Shown one piece after another: positions 9,174-17,676 of a stretch of 64,000 nt of DNA. Each line of letters begins with the position of its first letter. The first letter of the stretch is position 1. The notes beneath the pieces were generated by a model. That model worked only from the letters and a program-made list of their open reading frames with translations, ran no database searches and had not been told where the DNA came from. The position numbers were made by a program, and so were the translations under genes. This stretch comes from Streptomyces sp. NBC_00775 (GTDB taxonomy: Bacteria > Actinomycetota > Actinomycetes > Streptomycetales > Streptomycetaceae): the NCBI RefSeq assembly GCF_036347135.1, contig NZ_CP108938.1, forward strand, positions 2,976,001 to 3,040,000, read 5' to 3'.

Positions 9174-9188
9174 TGAAAACGATTGTCA
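9174..9188. promoter_or_regulatory. Zur-box-like palindrome in a convergent intergenic region
   Basis: TGAAAACGATTGTCA matches 13 of 15 positions of the actinobacterial Zur consensus as I recall it (TGAAAATGATTTTCA). It lies between two convergent genes, just past the GH3 terminator, with a TATAGT hexamer at 9194-9199. No zinc-related gene is adjacent, so any function is unproven. Confidence 0.4.
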
Positions 9189-9232
9189 CAAGCTATAGTG
9201 CCTTTTCGGACAGACTCGAAGACTCGCATACG

Positions 9233-9273
9233 CCGACGGCCGGAACCCCCGCACAGTGGGCTCCGGCCGTCGG
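9233..9273 (-). terminator. Hairpin terminator after aldehyde dehydrogenase
   Basis: CCGACGGCCGGA and TCCGGCCGTCGG form a perfect 12-bp stem around a 17-base loop, 22 bp beyond the stop codon of the leftward aldehyde dehydrogenase gene. There is no clear U tract. Confidence 0.65.
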
Positions 9274-9294
9274 TCCGAGGGAGTTGGAGCTGGG

Positions 9295-10740
9295 TCAGAG
9301 GGCGAGGCCCGTGAGCACCAGCACCCGCTCGTAGGTGTAGTCGTCCATCGCGAACTTCACGCCCTCGCGGCCGACGCCGGACTGCTTCACACCGCCGTAC
9401 GGCATCTGGTCCGCGCGGTAGGAGGGCACGTCGCCGACCACAACGCCGCCGACCTCGAGCGCGCGGTGGGCGCGGAAGGCGACCTGGAGGTCGTGAGTGA
9501 ACACGCCCGCCTGGAGGCCGTACTTGGAGGAGTTGACGGCCGCGAAGGCCTCGGCCTCGCCGTCCACCTTCTGCACGGTGAGGACGGGCCCGAAGACCTC
9601 CTCGCAGGAGACGGTGACATCGGCCGGTACGTCGGCGAGGACGGTCGGCGCGTAGGAGGCGCCGTCCCGCTTGCCACCGGCGAGCAGCGCGGCACCGGCC
9701 TGGACGGCCTCGTCGACCCACGACTCGACGCGCTTGGCGGCGTCCTCGCTGACCAGCGGGCCGACGTCCGTCGTGGCGTCGGACGGGTCACCGGTGACCT
9801 GGGCCTCGACGGCGGCGACGATACGGGGCAGCAGGCGCTCGTAGACGGAGGCGTCGGCGATCACGCGCTGCACGGAGATGCAGGACTGGCCGCCCTGGTA
9901 GTTGGAGAAGGTCGCGATGCGCGTCGCGGCCCAGTCCAGGTCCTCGTCACTCGCGAAGTCGGCCAGCACGACGGCCGCGCCGTTGCCGCCCAGCTCCAGG
10001 GTGCAGTGCTTGCGCGGCACCGAGTCCATGATCGCGTAACCGACCTTCTCGGACCCGGTGAAGGAGATGACGGGCAGCCGCTCGTCCTGCACGAGGGCGG
10101 GCATCCGCTCGTTGGCGACGGGCAGGATGCTCCACGACCCGGCGGGCAGCTCGGTCTCGGCGAGCAGGTCGCCGATGATGAGGCCGGACAGCGGGGTCGC
10201 GGGCGCGGGCTTCAGGATGATCGGCGCACCGGCGGCGATGGCCGGGGCGATCTTGTGGGCGCAGAGGTTCAGCGGGAAGTTGAACGGCGCGATGCCGAGG
10301 ACGACACCCTTCGGGAACCGCCGGGTGAGGGCGAGCCGCCCCTGGCCGCCGAGGTCGGTGTCGAGGCGCTGCGCCTCGCCGCCGTTGAACCGGCGGGCTT
10401 CCTCCGCGGCGAACCGGAACACGGACACCGCACGGCCGACCTCGCCGCGGGCCCACTTGATCGGCTTGCCGTTCTCGGCGGAGATGAGCTGCGCGATCTC
10501 CTCGGTGCGCTCGGCCAGGCGCTTGCTCACGTGGTCGAGGGCGGCGGCGCGGACGTGGGCCGGGGTGGCGGCGAACTCGTCCCGTACGGCGTACGCGGCG
10601 GCCACGGCCTCCTCGACCTGCGCGTCGGTCGGCACGCTGACCTGGCCGACGAGGCGACCGTCCCACGGCGAGGTGACGTCGAACGTGGTCTCACCGGTGG
10701 CCTGGCGGCCGGCGAGCCAGAAAGCGTGGGTGGAGGTCAT
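9295..10740 (-). CDS. NAD(P)-dependent aldehyde dehydrogenase
   Basis: The 481-residue aldehyde dehydrogenase superfamily enzyme oxidises an aldehyde to an acid with NAD(P). The start is placed at ATG 10740 (MTSTHAFWLAGRQ), since the 44 upstream in-frame residues are low-complexity and not family-like. Hallmarks are the cofactor-binding PFNFPLN and ILKPAPATPLS, the glycine motif SFTGSEKVGY, the catalytic glutamate in LELGGNGAAVV, and the catalytic cysteine in YQGGQSCISVQR. It lies between a sugar locus and a PucR regulator, with gabT 4.6 kb away, so it may oxidise succinate semialdehyde or a related polyamine-derived aldehyde. The sequence alone does not fix the substrate. Confidence 0.9.
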   Translation of the reverse strand: MTSTHAFWLAGRQATGETTFDVTSPWDGRLVGQVSVPTDAQVEEAVAAAYAVRDEFAATPAHVRAAALDHVSKRLAERTEEIAQLISAENGKPIKWARGEVGRAVSVFRFAAEEARRFNGGEAQRLDTDLGGQGRLALTRRFPKGVVLGIAPFNFPLNLCAHKIAPAIAAGAPIILKPAPATPLSGLIIGDLLAETELPAGSWSILPVANERMPALVQDERLPVISFTGSEKVGYAIMDSVPRKHCTLELGGNGAAVVLADFASDEDLDWAATRIATFSNYQGGQSCISVQRVIADASVYERLLPRIVAAVEAQVTGDPSDATTDVGPLVSEDAAKRVESWVDEAVQAGAALLAGGKRDGASYAPTVLADVPADVTVSCEEVFGPVLTVQKVDGEAEAFAAVNSSKYGLQAGVFTHDLQVAFRAHRALEVGGVVVGDVPSYRADQMPYGGVKQSGVGREGVKFAMDDYTYERVLVLTGLAL

Positions 10741-10890
10741 GTGCGAGTCCGGCCCTTCCGCGTTGGGGGTGTCGTTGTTCGTGGTTTTCCTGTTCAACGG
10801 TAGGCCCGGGGCGCCCGCGGGGCGTTTGTCCGAGTCGTAGCAGTCGGTACGGGGGGTACGCCGCTTTGGCACGGTAGCCCCAGTCCCCCG

Positions 10891-10955
10891 TCTAAAAGAT
10901 TGCGCAGTTCCCCGCGCCCCTAAAAGGGGCGCGGGGAACTGCGCAATCTTTTAGA
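10891..10955. repeat. Perfect 31-bp inverted repeat, dispersed Streptomyces intergenic element
   Basis: The arms at 10891-10921 and 10925-10955 are exact reverse complements separated by AAA. The inner core (AGGGGCGCGGGGAACTGCGC) recurs at 1984-2003. The element lies between the PucR gene stop (11007) and the start of the aldehyde dehydrogenase, where it may terminate pucR transcription. It looks like a REP/MITE-like palindrome; no transposase is associated. Confidence 0.8.
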
Positions 10956-11006
10956 CCAGCCCCCACCCACCCGCACCCGGGGTCCAAGGGACAGAGCCCC
11001 TGCCCC

Positions 11007-12674
11007 CTACTCCCCCGCCGCGGACGTAGCCTTCAGCGCCAGCCAGAGTTCCATCCGTACGTCCGGGTCATCCAGCGACCGCCCAAGGATCTCCTCGACC
11101 CTCCGCATCCGATAGCGAAGCGTGTGCCGATGCACACCAAGATCGGCGGCGGCTGCATCCCACTGCCCGTGCCGGGACAGCCACGCCCGCAACGAGGCCA
11201 CCAGATCCCCCCGCCCCGTCGCATCATGCTCATGCAACGCCCGCAGCAACCCGTCCGCAAACGCCCGCACAGCGTCATCCGCCAGCAACGGCAACACGGA
11301 CCCCGCGGCCAGCTCCTCATGCTCGACAAGGAACCGCCCCCGCCGCCGAGCCACGGACAACGCCTGCTCGGCCTGCTTGTAGGCGGCCGCCGCGGCGATC
11401 GGCCCGGCCGGCGCCGACAGCCCCACCACCAGCTCGTCCTCGTCCCCGGCGGGCTGCTCCCGCACGGCCGCCCGCGCGGCCTCCAGAGCCACCGCGTACT
11501 CCCCGCACGCGGAAACCGCCGCACCCCCGTCCACCGCGAGCACGACAAGCCGCTCCCCGTCGGGCACGACCAGCACGGACTCACCGGCGCGCGCGGCGGC
11601 GGACTCGACGACCTCGGCGAGCCCGCCGAGCGGGTCACCGTTGACGTCGGGCACGGCGACGGCGGGACCGGAGGGTGCCTTCGCGGCCACGCGCGCGTGC
11701 CCGTCGGCATGCGCCCGCGCGGCCGACGCGGACGCCGACTCGGCGAGGATCAGCCGGAACGGAGCGTCCAGCAGCTCCCCGTACAGCTCCCCGGCGACGG
11801 TCCGGGCATGATCGGGCTCCCCGGCGAGCAGCATGCGCAGCACAGCCGCGCCGATCCGCTGCTCGGCCGCCTGCAACGACCGCGACCGCTCCGTGGTGAG
11901 CGTCAGCAGGGCGATCGCCGAGTGCACGGCGTACCGCTCGGCGGTCCCCAGCGCGGCCGCCGTCCCCACGGCGAGCGCGGCGCGCGGCCGGCGCCCGGTG
12001 CCGAGGGAGTGCAGTTCCACCCGGTCTTCCCGGTCTTCGCCGCCCACGACGGAGCTGGCCGGCGCGGGCCGCTCCCGCAGCCGTTCCACGTCCGGCGTGA
12101 GCCGTGCGGCCCGCCGCCCCGCCCACTCGGGCGCGGTGGCGACGACGGCGCCGGACGCGTCGTACAGCGCCGCCCACCCGTCGACCTGCCCGGCGAGCGA
12201 GGCGAGCAGCCCCTCGGGCCCGTCGTTCAGCGCCTGCTTGGTGAGCTCGCGCTGCGCGGCGAACCCCGCGGTGACGGCCCGGTACTGATCCGCGGCGATG
12301 GCGGCCGAGACGGCCTTGCTGATGGCGAGGAAGGGGGTGCGCCGCGGCACTTCCAGCAGCGGCAGCCCTTCCTCCTCCGCCGCGTCGAGGAGCGCCTTCG
12401 GGATCTCGTCGTAGTTGACCCCGACAGCGAAGCCGAGCCCGACCACCCCCGCTCCCAGCAGCCGCTTCACATAGCGGCGCATGACCTCGGGATCCTCCGC
12501 GTCCAGCTTGAGCGCGGTGATCAGCAGCAGCTCCCCGCCCTCCATGTATGGCACGGGGTCGGCGAGCTCGCTGACGTGCGCCCAGCGGACGGGCACGTCC
12601 AGACGGTCCTCGCCCGCACGCACGGTCAGCTTGAGCGCGGAGTGGTGGACGAGCGAGGCGAGCGTGGGGGGCAT
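11007..12674 (-). CDS. PucR family transcriptional regulator
   Basis: The 555-residue regulator has three parts: an N-terminal PucR sensory domain (about residues 1-125, VRWAHVSELADPVPYMEGGELLLITAL), a central CdaR/GGDEF-like region, and a C-terminal PucR-type helix-turn-helix (about residues 485-545, WDAAAADLGVHRHTLRYRMRRVEEILGRSLDDPDVRMELWLAL). PucR-family proteins control purine or amine catabolism in response to nitrogen metabolites. It is transcribed leftwards, in the same direction as the aldehyde dehydrogenase but separated from it by a 31-bp inverted repeat. The neighbouring GABA genes make control of polyamine/GABA breakdown plausible; this is inference. Confidence 0.92.
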   Translation of the reverse strand: MPPTLASLVHHSALKLTVRAGEDRLDVPVRWAHVSELADPVPYMEGGELLLITALKLDAEDPEVMRRYVKRLLGAGVVGLGFAVGVNYDEIPKALLDAAEEEGLPLLEVPRRTPFLAISKAVSAAIAADQYRAVTAGFAAQRELTKQALNDGPEGLLASLAGQVDGWAALYDASGAVVATAPEWAGRRAARLTPDVERLRERPAPASSVVGGEDREDRVELHSLGTGRRPRAALAVGTAAALGTAERYAVHSAIALLTLTTERSRSLQAAEQRIGAAVLRMLLAGEPDHARTVAGELYGELLDAPFRLILAESASASAARAHADGHARVAAKAPSGPAVAVPDVNGDPLGGLAEVVESAAARAGESVLVVPDGERLVVLAVDGGAAVSACGEYAVALEAARAAVREQPAGDEDELVVGLSAPAGPIAAAAAYKQAEQALSVARRRGRFLVEHEELAAGSVLPLLADDAVRAFADGLLRALHEHDATGRGDLVASLRAWLSRHGQWDAAAADLGVHRHTLRYRMRRVEEILGRSLDDPDVRMELWLALKATSAAGE

Positions 12675-12839
12675 GAGGCCTTCATGTCTGTGTGATCTTT
12701 GTGATCTTTTGGCCGCGACGTATGAACGACCTGTGTCAATTCTGCCTCACCGTACGGTCACCGGGTGACCTCATGCCCATACGTCCTGCTCAGCCCCGTA
12801 CATCCGGCCCGTACATCCGGCCCGTACGTCACGTCCCGC

Positions 12840-15011
12840 TCAGCCCCGCAGATCCACCAGCAACGGCGGCGCGTGCTCCCCCTTCACATTGGTCAGCGAC
12901 AGCACCGCGTGCCCCGGCGGCACCCCGTGCGCCAGCTCGGACGCCGACCACCGCTCCCGCTCGACCTGCCGCACGGTGACGGCACGGGCGGTCGGAGCCC
13001 GGCCGGTGATCACCCGTCGCAGCACATGCAGCGCCTTGCCCGCCGGGGTCTCCGCGATGATCTGCCGGTCGGTGACGTCCCGCGCCTCGGTCCACTCCTT
13101 GCCCCAGACCTCGGCGAAGTCCTGCCCGTCCCAGGGGGTGAGCCCGGACAGCGCCATACGGCACCCGATGGAGCCGAGCAGCGGGCTGCGCAGCGGCCGG
13201 GGCGCGTCGTCGAGCGTACGGAGCGTCAGCACGGCCCCCGCGTTCCCGGAGCGCAGCCGCTGAATCCCCCGTACGGCCTCGGGTGTGACGACCCCGGTCG
13301 CGTCGTCGAGGACCAGACAGGCGAACAGCGACCGGTCCTCCCGCACGGCGACACTCGCCGTGAACTGCGCGAGCACCAGCCGGGCGAGGATCCGTGAGGC
13401 GTCGGCGTGCCCGCGCGCGGGCAGGTCGATCCGTACCCGCACCGGATGGTCGAGGGCACGCAGCGAGAAGGGCCGCGACTGCCCGGAGGTGTCGAAGAAT
13501 CCGGTGAACGCGGGCCGGTCGAGCAGGGCGACCCGGTCGGCCAGCACGCTGCCGACATCCCCGGGGTGCCCCAACTGCCGCTCCCGTGCGTCGAGTTCCC
13601 GTAGCAGCGACTCCTGCCCGGTGTCCTCCAGGGCCTTGCGCAGCGCGCCGAGCGGTCCGGGTGTGCCGTCGAGGAGCTGCCGCAGCTCGGGTACGGACGG
13701 GAAGCGGCCGTGGACGGCCTTGAAGGGGCCCAGCAGCTGGGCGAGCACGGTGGTCGACCGGCGGCTGTCGCCTCCGGGGTGCGGATCGGCGAGGTCACCG
13801 ACGAGCGCCTCGGCGAGCACGGCCGCGGCTTCGTCGGGGTCGGTGGTGCCGCCGTACAGGTCGAGGTCGTACACGGATTCGGGATTCCCGATCCGTACGA
13901 CGACGTCGTACGCGTCGACGGGTCCGAGCCCGGCGCCCGCGGCACCCACCACGACGACGGCGGCCCGCCCGGCGAGCGCGTGCAGGCACAGCGACTCGGC
14001 GAGCGGCCAGACGACGCCACCGGTCTTGCCGGAGCCGGGAGGCCCTACAGCGAGCAGCGAGGTGCCCAGCAGATCGGGGCCGAGGGCGAGCCCGGTGCCG
14101 CGATAGGCGTACGGATTGCGCGGATCGTCGGCGGTCGTCCCGAGCCGCACCTGCCCGGTCACGAGGTCGTGCCGGGCGAGCCGACCGGGCAGGTCCCGGT
14201 CCCCCGAGGGATGCACACAGGCGGCGGCCCCGTCCTTCAGCACGGCTCCGGTGAAGGTGGCGAGACTGTGCCGCCCGCTCCGTACGCCCTGCCAGGCCCG
14301 CGCGATCCGGGCGTGGTCGACATCGCGCATCAGCCCGGCGCGCGCCTCGACGGCGAGCCGTTCGGCGGCGTCACCCGCACCGGCGGCGCGGAGCTCGTTC
14401 CACTGCGCGGGGTCGTCCTCGGGGGCGGGCGGACGCTCGCTCACGGGCGCGGCGCGCTGCCAGGCCGGCAGCCCATAACGCCGCCACACTTCCCCCCAAC
14501 GGCCCAACCGCCCGACCCCGATCATGATGACGAGGGCGATCAGCGTGTAGTAGCCGTACCAAAGGAACGCGTTCCCGACCTGGTCGCCGCTGTGCCGCCA
14601 GGAATCGGGCGTGAACAGTTCCAGCGGCAGCACCCACCAGCCGCCCAGATACCCGTTCCAGAGCAGCGACCAGATCAGCCACCCCACCAGGAAGGCGATG
14701 ACCGCCCCGCTGAGCAGCTGCCGGGCCGGAATCTGCTCGGGCTCCTCCTCCGGCCGCGGCCGGTGCCCGAACCGCCACACCCCGAGCGCCGCCTCGGGCC
14801 GCGAAGCCCGCACCCAGGCCAGAAAGGCGGACCCGTCCGGCAACGGCGGCACTCCAGGTGCCCGCGCGGGCCGGGGCGGCGCGCCCGGCACCGTGGGCAC
14901 GTCCGGCGGCACCGCCCTGTCCGACGGCCCCGGCACGTCCGGCGGCCCCGCCGGACGCGGCACAGGATTGGCATGCGTACCCCGCGCGTCCTGCGTCCCG
15001 TCGCTGTCCAT
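12840..15011 (-). CDS. Membrane-anchored P-loop ATPase, TraD/VirD4-like
   Basis: The 723-residue protein has a proline-rich N-terminus (1-60), two predicted membrane helices (about 102-130 and 150-168), and a C-terminal ATPase. The Walker A motif is GPPGSGKT (about 323-330) in LLAVGPPGSGKTGGVVWPL. A Walker B-like strand is LFACLVLDDATGVV, followed by RLRSGNAGAVLTLRTLDD, similar to coupling-protein ATPases. The layout resembles TraD/VirD4 or FtsK-like DNA pumps, but no relaxase or secretion genes are nearby. It is divergent from gabT across 303 bp. I recall an ATP/GTP-binding protein in this position in other Streptomyces, so it is probably a conserved chromosomal gene. Function is unknown. 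Confidence 0.8.
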   Translation of the reverse strand: MDSDGTQDARGTHANPVPRPAGPPDVPGPSDRAVPPDVPTVPGAPPRPARAPGVPPLPDGSAFLAWVRASRPEAALGVWRFGHRPRPEEEPEQIPARQLLSGAVIAFLVGWLIWSLLWNGYLGGWWVLPLELFTPDSWRHSGDQVGNAFLWYGYYTLIALVIMIGVGRLGRWGEVWRRYGLPAWQRAAPVSERPPAPEDDPAQWNELRAAGAGDAAERLAVEARAGLMRDVDHARIARAWQGVRSGRHSLATFTGAVLKDGAAACVHPSGDRDLPGRLARHDLVTGQVRLGTTADDPRNPYAYRGTGLALGPDLLGTSLLAVGPPGSGKTGGVVWPLAESLCLHALAGRAAVVVVGAAGAGLGPVDAYDVVVRIGNPESVYDLDLYGGTTDPDEAAAVLAEALVGDLADPHPGGDSRRSTTVLAQLLGPFKAVHGRFPSVPELRQLLDGTPGPLGALRKALEDTGQESLLRELDARERQLGHPGDVGSVLADRVALLDRPAFTGFFDTSGQSRPFSLRALDHPVRVRIDLPARGHADASRILARLVLAQFTASVAVREDRSLFACLVLDDATGVVTPEAVRGIQRLRSGNAGAVLTLRTLDDAPRPLRSPLLGSIGCRMALSGLTPWDGQDFAEVWGKEWTEARDVTDRQIIAETPAGKALHVLRRVITGRAPTARAVTVRQVERERWSASELAHGVPPGHAVLSLTNVKGEHAPPLLVDLRG

Positions 15012-15314
15012 CGCCCTTGCCCCCTGACCAGCCGCTCCGTGCGTCGTCCGTGGCCAATCTAGTGCCCCCGCAGGGCGAGTTCACCGTTCACCGGGCCGGG
15101 CCTGCGGCGATACGCGACCGCCGGGCTCCCGCCGCTCTATGTCCACCACGGACAAGCGAATTCCGCGACGACTCCCACATGGAGCATGCCGACCCCCCGC
15201 CTCCGGCCCTAGCCTGCGAAGAAAGAAGGCAAGCGTCCGAAAACACCCCCGCCCGGAGCACCCCGTCCGCCGGGGCCGTCCGGGGCGCAGGATCAGATCA
15301 TCAGGGAGCCCCTC
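15012..15314. other. Divergent intergenic region, no gene
   Basis: These 303 bp separate the ATPase gene from gabT and must hold both promoters. I see no clear operator palindrome. The only solid element is AGGGAG, 8-13 bp before the gabT ATG, serving as its ribosome-binding site. Confidence 0.5.
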
Positions 15315-16649
15315 ATGACCGCACTTCCGCAGGAGCGCCGCGTCGTCACCGCCATCCCCGGCCCGAAGTCGCAGGAGCTGCAGGCCCGCCGTACCGCCGT
15401 GGTGGCGGCCGGTGTGGGCTCGGTGCTCCCCGTCTTCACCACGCGCGCCGGCGGCGGCATCATCGAGGACGTCGACGGCAACCGCCTGATCGACTTCGGC
15501 TCCGGCATCGCGGTGACGTCCGTCGGCGCCTCCGCCGAGGCCGTCGTACGCCGGGCGAGCGCCCAGCTCCAGGACTTCACCCACACCTGTTTCATGGTCA
15601 CGCCGTACGAGGGTTACGTCGCCGTCGCCGAGGCGCTGGCCGAGCTCACGCCGGGTGACCACGCCAAGAAGTCGGCCCTGTTCAACTCGGGCGCCGAGGC
15701 CGTCGAGAACGCCGTCAAGATCGCCCGCGCGTACACCAAGCGCCAGGCCGTCGTCGTCTTCGACCACGGCTACCACGGCCGTACGAACCTGACGATGGCG
15801 CTGACCTCCAAGAACATGCCGTACAAGAACGGCTTCGGCCCGTTCGCGCCCGAGGTCTACCGGGTGCCGGTGGCGTACGGCTACCGCTGGCTGACCGGTC
15901 CGGAGAACGCCGGTGCCGAGGCGTCCGCCCAGGCCATCGACATGATCAACAAGCAGATCGGCGCGGACAACGTCGCCGCGATCATCATCGAGCCGCTGCT
16001 CGGCGAGGGCGGCTTCATCGAGCCCGCGAAGGGCTTCCTTCCGGCCATCAGCAAGTTCGCCAAGGACAACGGCATCGTCTTCGTCGCCGACGAGATCCAG
16101 TCCGGCTTCTGCCGCACCGGCCAGTGGTTCGCCTGCGAGGACGAGGGCATCGTCCCGGACCTGATCACCACCGCCAAGGGCATCGCGGGCGGTCTGCCGC
16201 TCGCCGCCGTCACCGGCCGCGCCGAGATCATGGACGCCGCGCACGCGGGCGGCCTGGGCGGCACCTACGGCGGCAACCCGGTGGCCTGCGCGGGTGCGCT
16301 CGGCGCCATCGAGACGATGAAGGAGCTCGACCTCAACGCCAAGGCGAAGAACATCGAGACGGTCATGAAGGCCCGCCTCGGTGCCATGGCCGAGAAGTTC
16401 GACATCATCGGCGACGTCCGCGGCCGTGGCGCGATGATCGCGATCGAGCTGGTCAAGGACCGCGACACCAAGGAGCCGAACGCCGAGGCCGCCGGCGCGC
16501 TCGCCAAGGCCTGCCACCAGGAGGGTCTGCTGGTCCTGACCTGTGGCACCTACGGCAACGTCCTCCGCTTCCTGCCCCCGCTGGTCATCGGCGAGGACCT
16601 CCTGAACGAGGGCCTCGACATCATCGAGCAGGCCTTCGCCCGCATCTGA
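15315..16649 (+). CDS. gabT: 4-aminobutyrate aminotransferase
   Basis: The 444-residue class III PLP aminotransferase moves the amino group of GABA to 2-oxoglutarate, giving succinate semialdehyde and glutamate. Visible features are the PLP phosphate-binding NSGAEAVENAVKIAR (about 124-138), YHGRTNLTMALT, the pyridine-nitrogen aspartate in FVADEIQSGFCRTG (Asp259), and the Schiff-base lysine in TTAKGIAGGLPL (Lys288). These signatures fit GabT closely. It starts at ATG 15315 with AGGGAG just upstream and is followed by a hairpin terminator, so it is probably monocistronic. It links the pot/puu operon about 4 kb downstream to the TCA cycle. Confidence 0.93.
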   Translation: MTALPQERRVVTAIPGPKSQELQARRTAVVAAGVGSVLPVFTTRAGGGIIEDVDGNRLIDFGSGIAVTSVGASAEAVVRRASAQLQDFTHTCFMVTPYEGYVAVAEALAELTPGDHAKKSALFNSGAEAVENAVKIARAYTKRQAVVVFDHGYHGRTNLTMALTSKNMPYKNGFGPFAPEVYRVPVAYGYRWLTGPENAGAEASAQAIDMINKQIGADNVAAIIIEPLLGEGGFIEPAKGFLPAISKFAKDNGIVFVADEIQSGFCRTGQWFACEDEGIVPDLITTAKGIAGGLPLAAVTGRAEIMDAAHAGGLGGTYGGNPVACAGALGAIETMKELDLNAKAKNIETVMKARLGAMAEKFDIIGDVRGRGAMIAIELVKDRDTKEPNAEAAGALAKACHQEGLLVLTCGTYGNVLRFLPPLVIGEDLLNEGLDIIEQAFARI

Positions 16650-16666
16650 CGTCCCACCCGCCCCAG

Positions 16667-16714
16667 CACCGGAACCGGGCCCGCCGCTCACGCGGATTCC
16701 GCTTGGTTCCGGTG
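16667..16714 (+). terminator. Hairpin terminator after gabT
   Basis: CACCGGAACC and GGTTCCGGTG form a 10-bp stem, extendable by outer CCCC/GGGG pairing, with a long 28-base internal loop. It begins 18 bp after the gabT stop. Confidence 0.6.
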
Positions 16715-16818
16715 GTGGGGCGGCCGTCGTCAGAGCGTGTGAAGAAGGTGTGCGAGGTGCATGACGGGACGCGATTCCGCCTGTCGGAGCCCCACACCCT
16801 GCCGTAGGTTCTACCCAG

Positions 16819-17676
16819 ATGAGAGATACACCCCGCCCACAGGGGACTGTGGGTGACACCGGGTCGAGGCCTCCCCAGCTTCGCCCTGGTCGTGCCCTCG
16901 CGCACACACCCGGAGCTTCCGGCTCCGGATCTCCTCACCGATCGGACAGTCGCCCGCCCCAAACCCCCCGGGGCGCGCGGCATTCCGATCTGGACGGCCG
17001 CCTCGGAACTACCCCCCCTGTTCCGGGGCGGCCGACCTTCCTCCTCCTCGGCCTTCCGGCCCTCCTCTTCGCGCTGATCACCTGGCAGGTCGCGGCCCAC
17101 GGCCCCCTCGCCCGCGCGGACGAACGCCTCAGCGGCTCGATCGTCCGCCCGAGCCGGTTCTACGAACTCCTCGCCGACCTCGGCAACATCGCGGTCGCCG
17201 TCCCGGTCCTCGCCCTCGTCCTCGCGTATGTCGCCGTCCGCGCCCACCGGGCGGGCACGGACCGCTGGTGGCTGCCGTCCACGGCCGCGGCGGTCCTGAT
17301 GGCCGCCGTCCCGGCACTGATCGTGCCCCTCAAGGAACTCGTCGCCCGCCCCGGCCCCCCGGTCATGGGCCCGGGTACGGGCTTCTACCCTTCGGGCCAC
17401 ACCGCGACCGCCGCCATCGCGTACGGCGCCGCGACCCTGCTCCTCCTCCCCTGGCTGCGTACGGCGTACGCCCGCCGCGGGCTGGCCATCACCTGCCTCC
17501 TCCTCAACGCCCTCGTCGCCTTCGGCCTGATCCGGCGCGGCTACCACTGGCCACTGGACGTGGTGGCCAGTTGGTGCCTCTGCGCGGTGCTGCTGTCCTC
17601 GCTGTGGCTCTTCCTCAGCCGAAGTACCCGTCGAAGTTCTTCTGGAACTCCCAGTTCGAGTACCGGTCCCAGTTGA
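16819..17676 (+). CDS. PAP2 family membrane phosphatase
   Basis: The 285-residue integral membrane lipid or diphosphate phosphatase carries the three-part PAP2 signature: KELVARPGP (about 173-181), YPSGHTATAAIAYG (about 192-205) and RRGYHWPLDVVASW (about 238-251, with the catalytic histidine). About 80 N-terminal residues are low-complexity and hydrophilic, so the true start may lie further in. The C-terminal 20 residues (SRSTRRSSSGTPSSSTGPS) are read through the tail of the convergent chitinase gene, overlapping it by 62 bp. Typical substrates are phosphatidate or undecaprenyl diphosphate; which one is not evident. Confidence 0.85.
   Translation: MRDTPRPQGTVGDTGSRPPQLRPGRALAHTPGASGSGSPHRSDSRPPQTPRGARHSDLDGRLGTTPPVPGRPTFLLLGLPALLFALITWQVAAHGPLARADERLSGSIVRPSRFYELLADLGNIAVAVPVLALVLAYVAVRAHRAGTDRWWLPSTAAAVLMAAVPALIVPLKELVARPGPPVMGPGTGFYPSGHTATAAIAYGAATLLLLPWLRTAYARRGLAITCLLLNALVAFGLIRRGYHWPLDVVASWCLCAVLLSSLWLFLSRSTRRSSSGTPSSSTGPS

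Noticed and set aside
9256..10803. 515-codon plus-strand frame across the aldehyde dehydrogenase
   Set aside because: Antisense shadow of a gene with full catalytic motifs; its translation is typical GC-rich noise.
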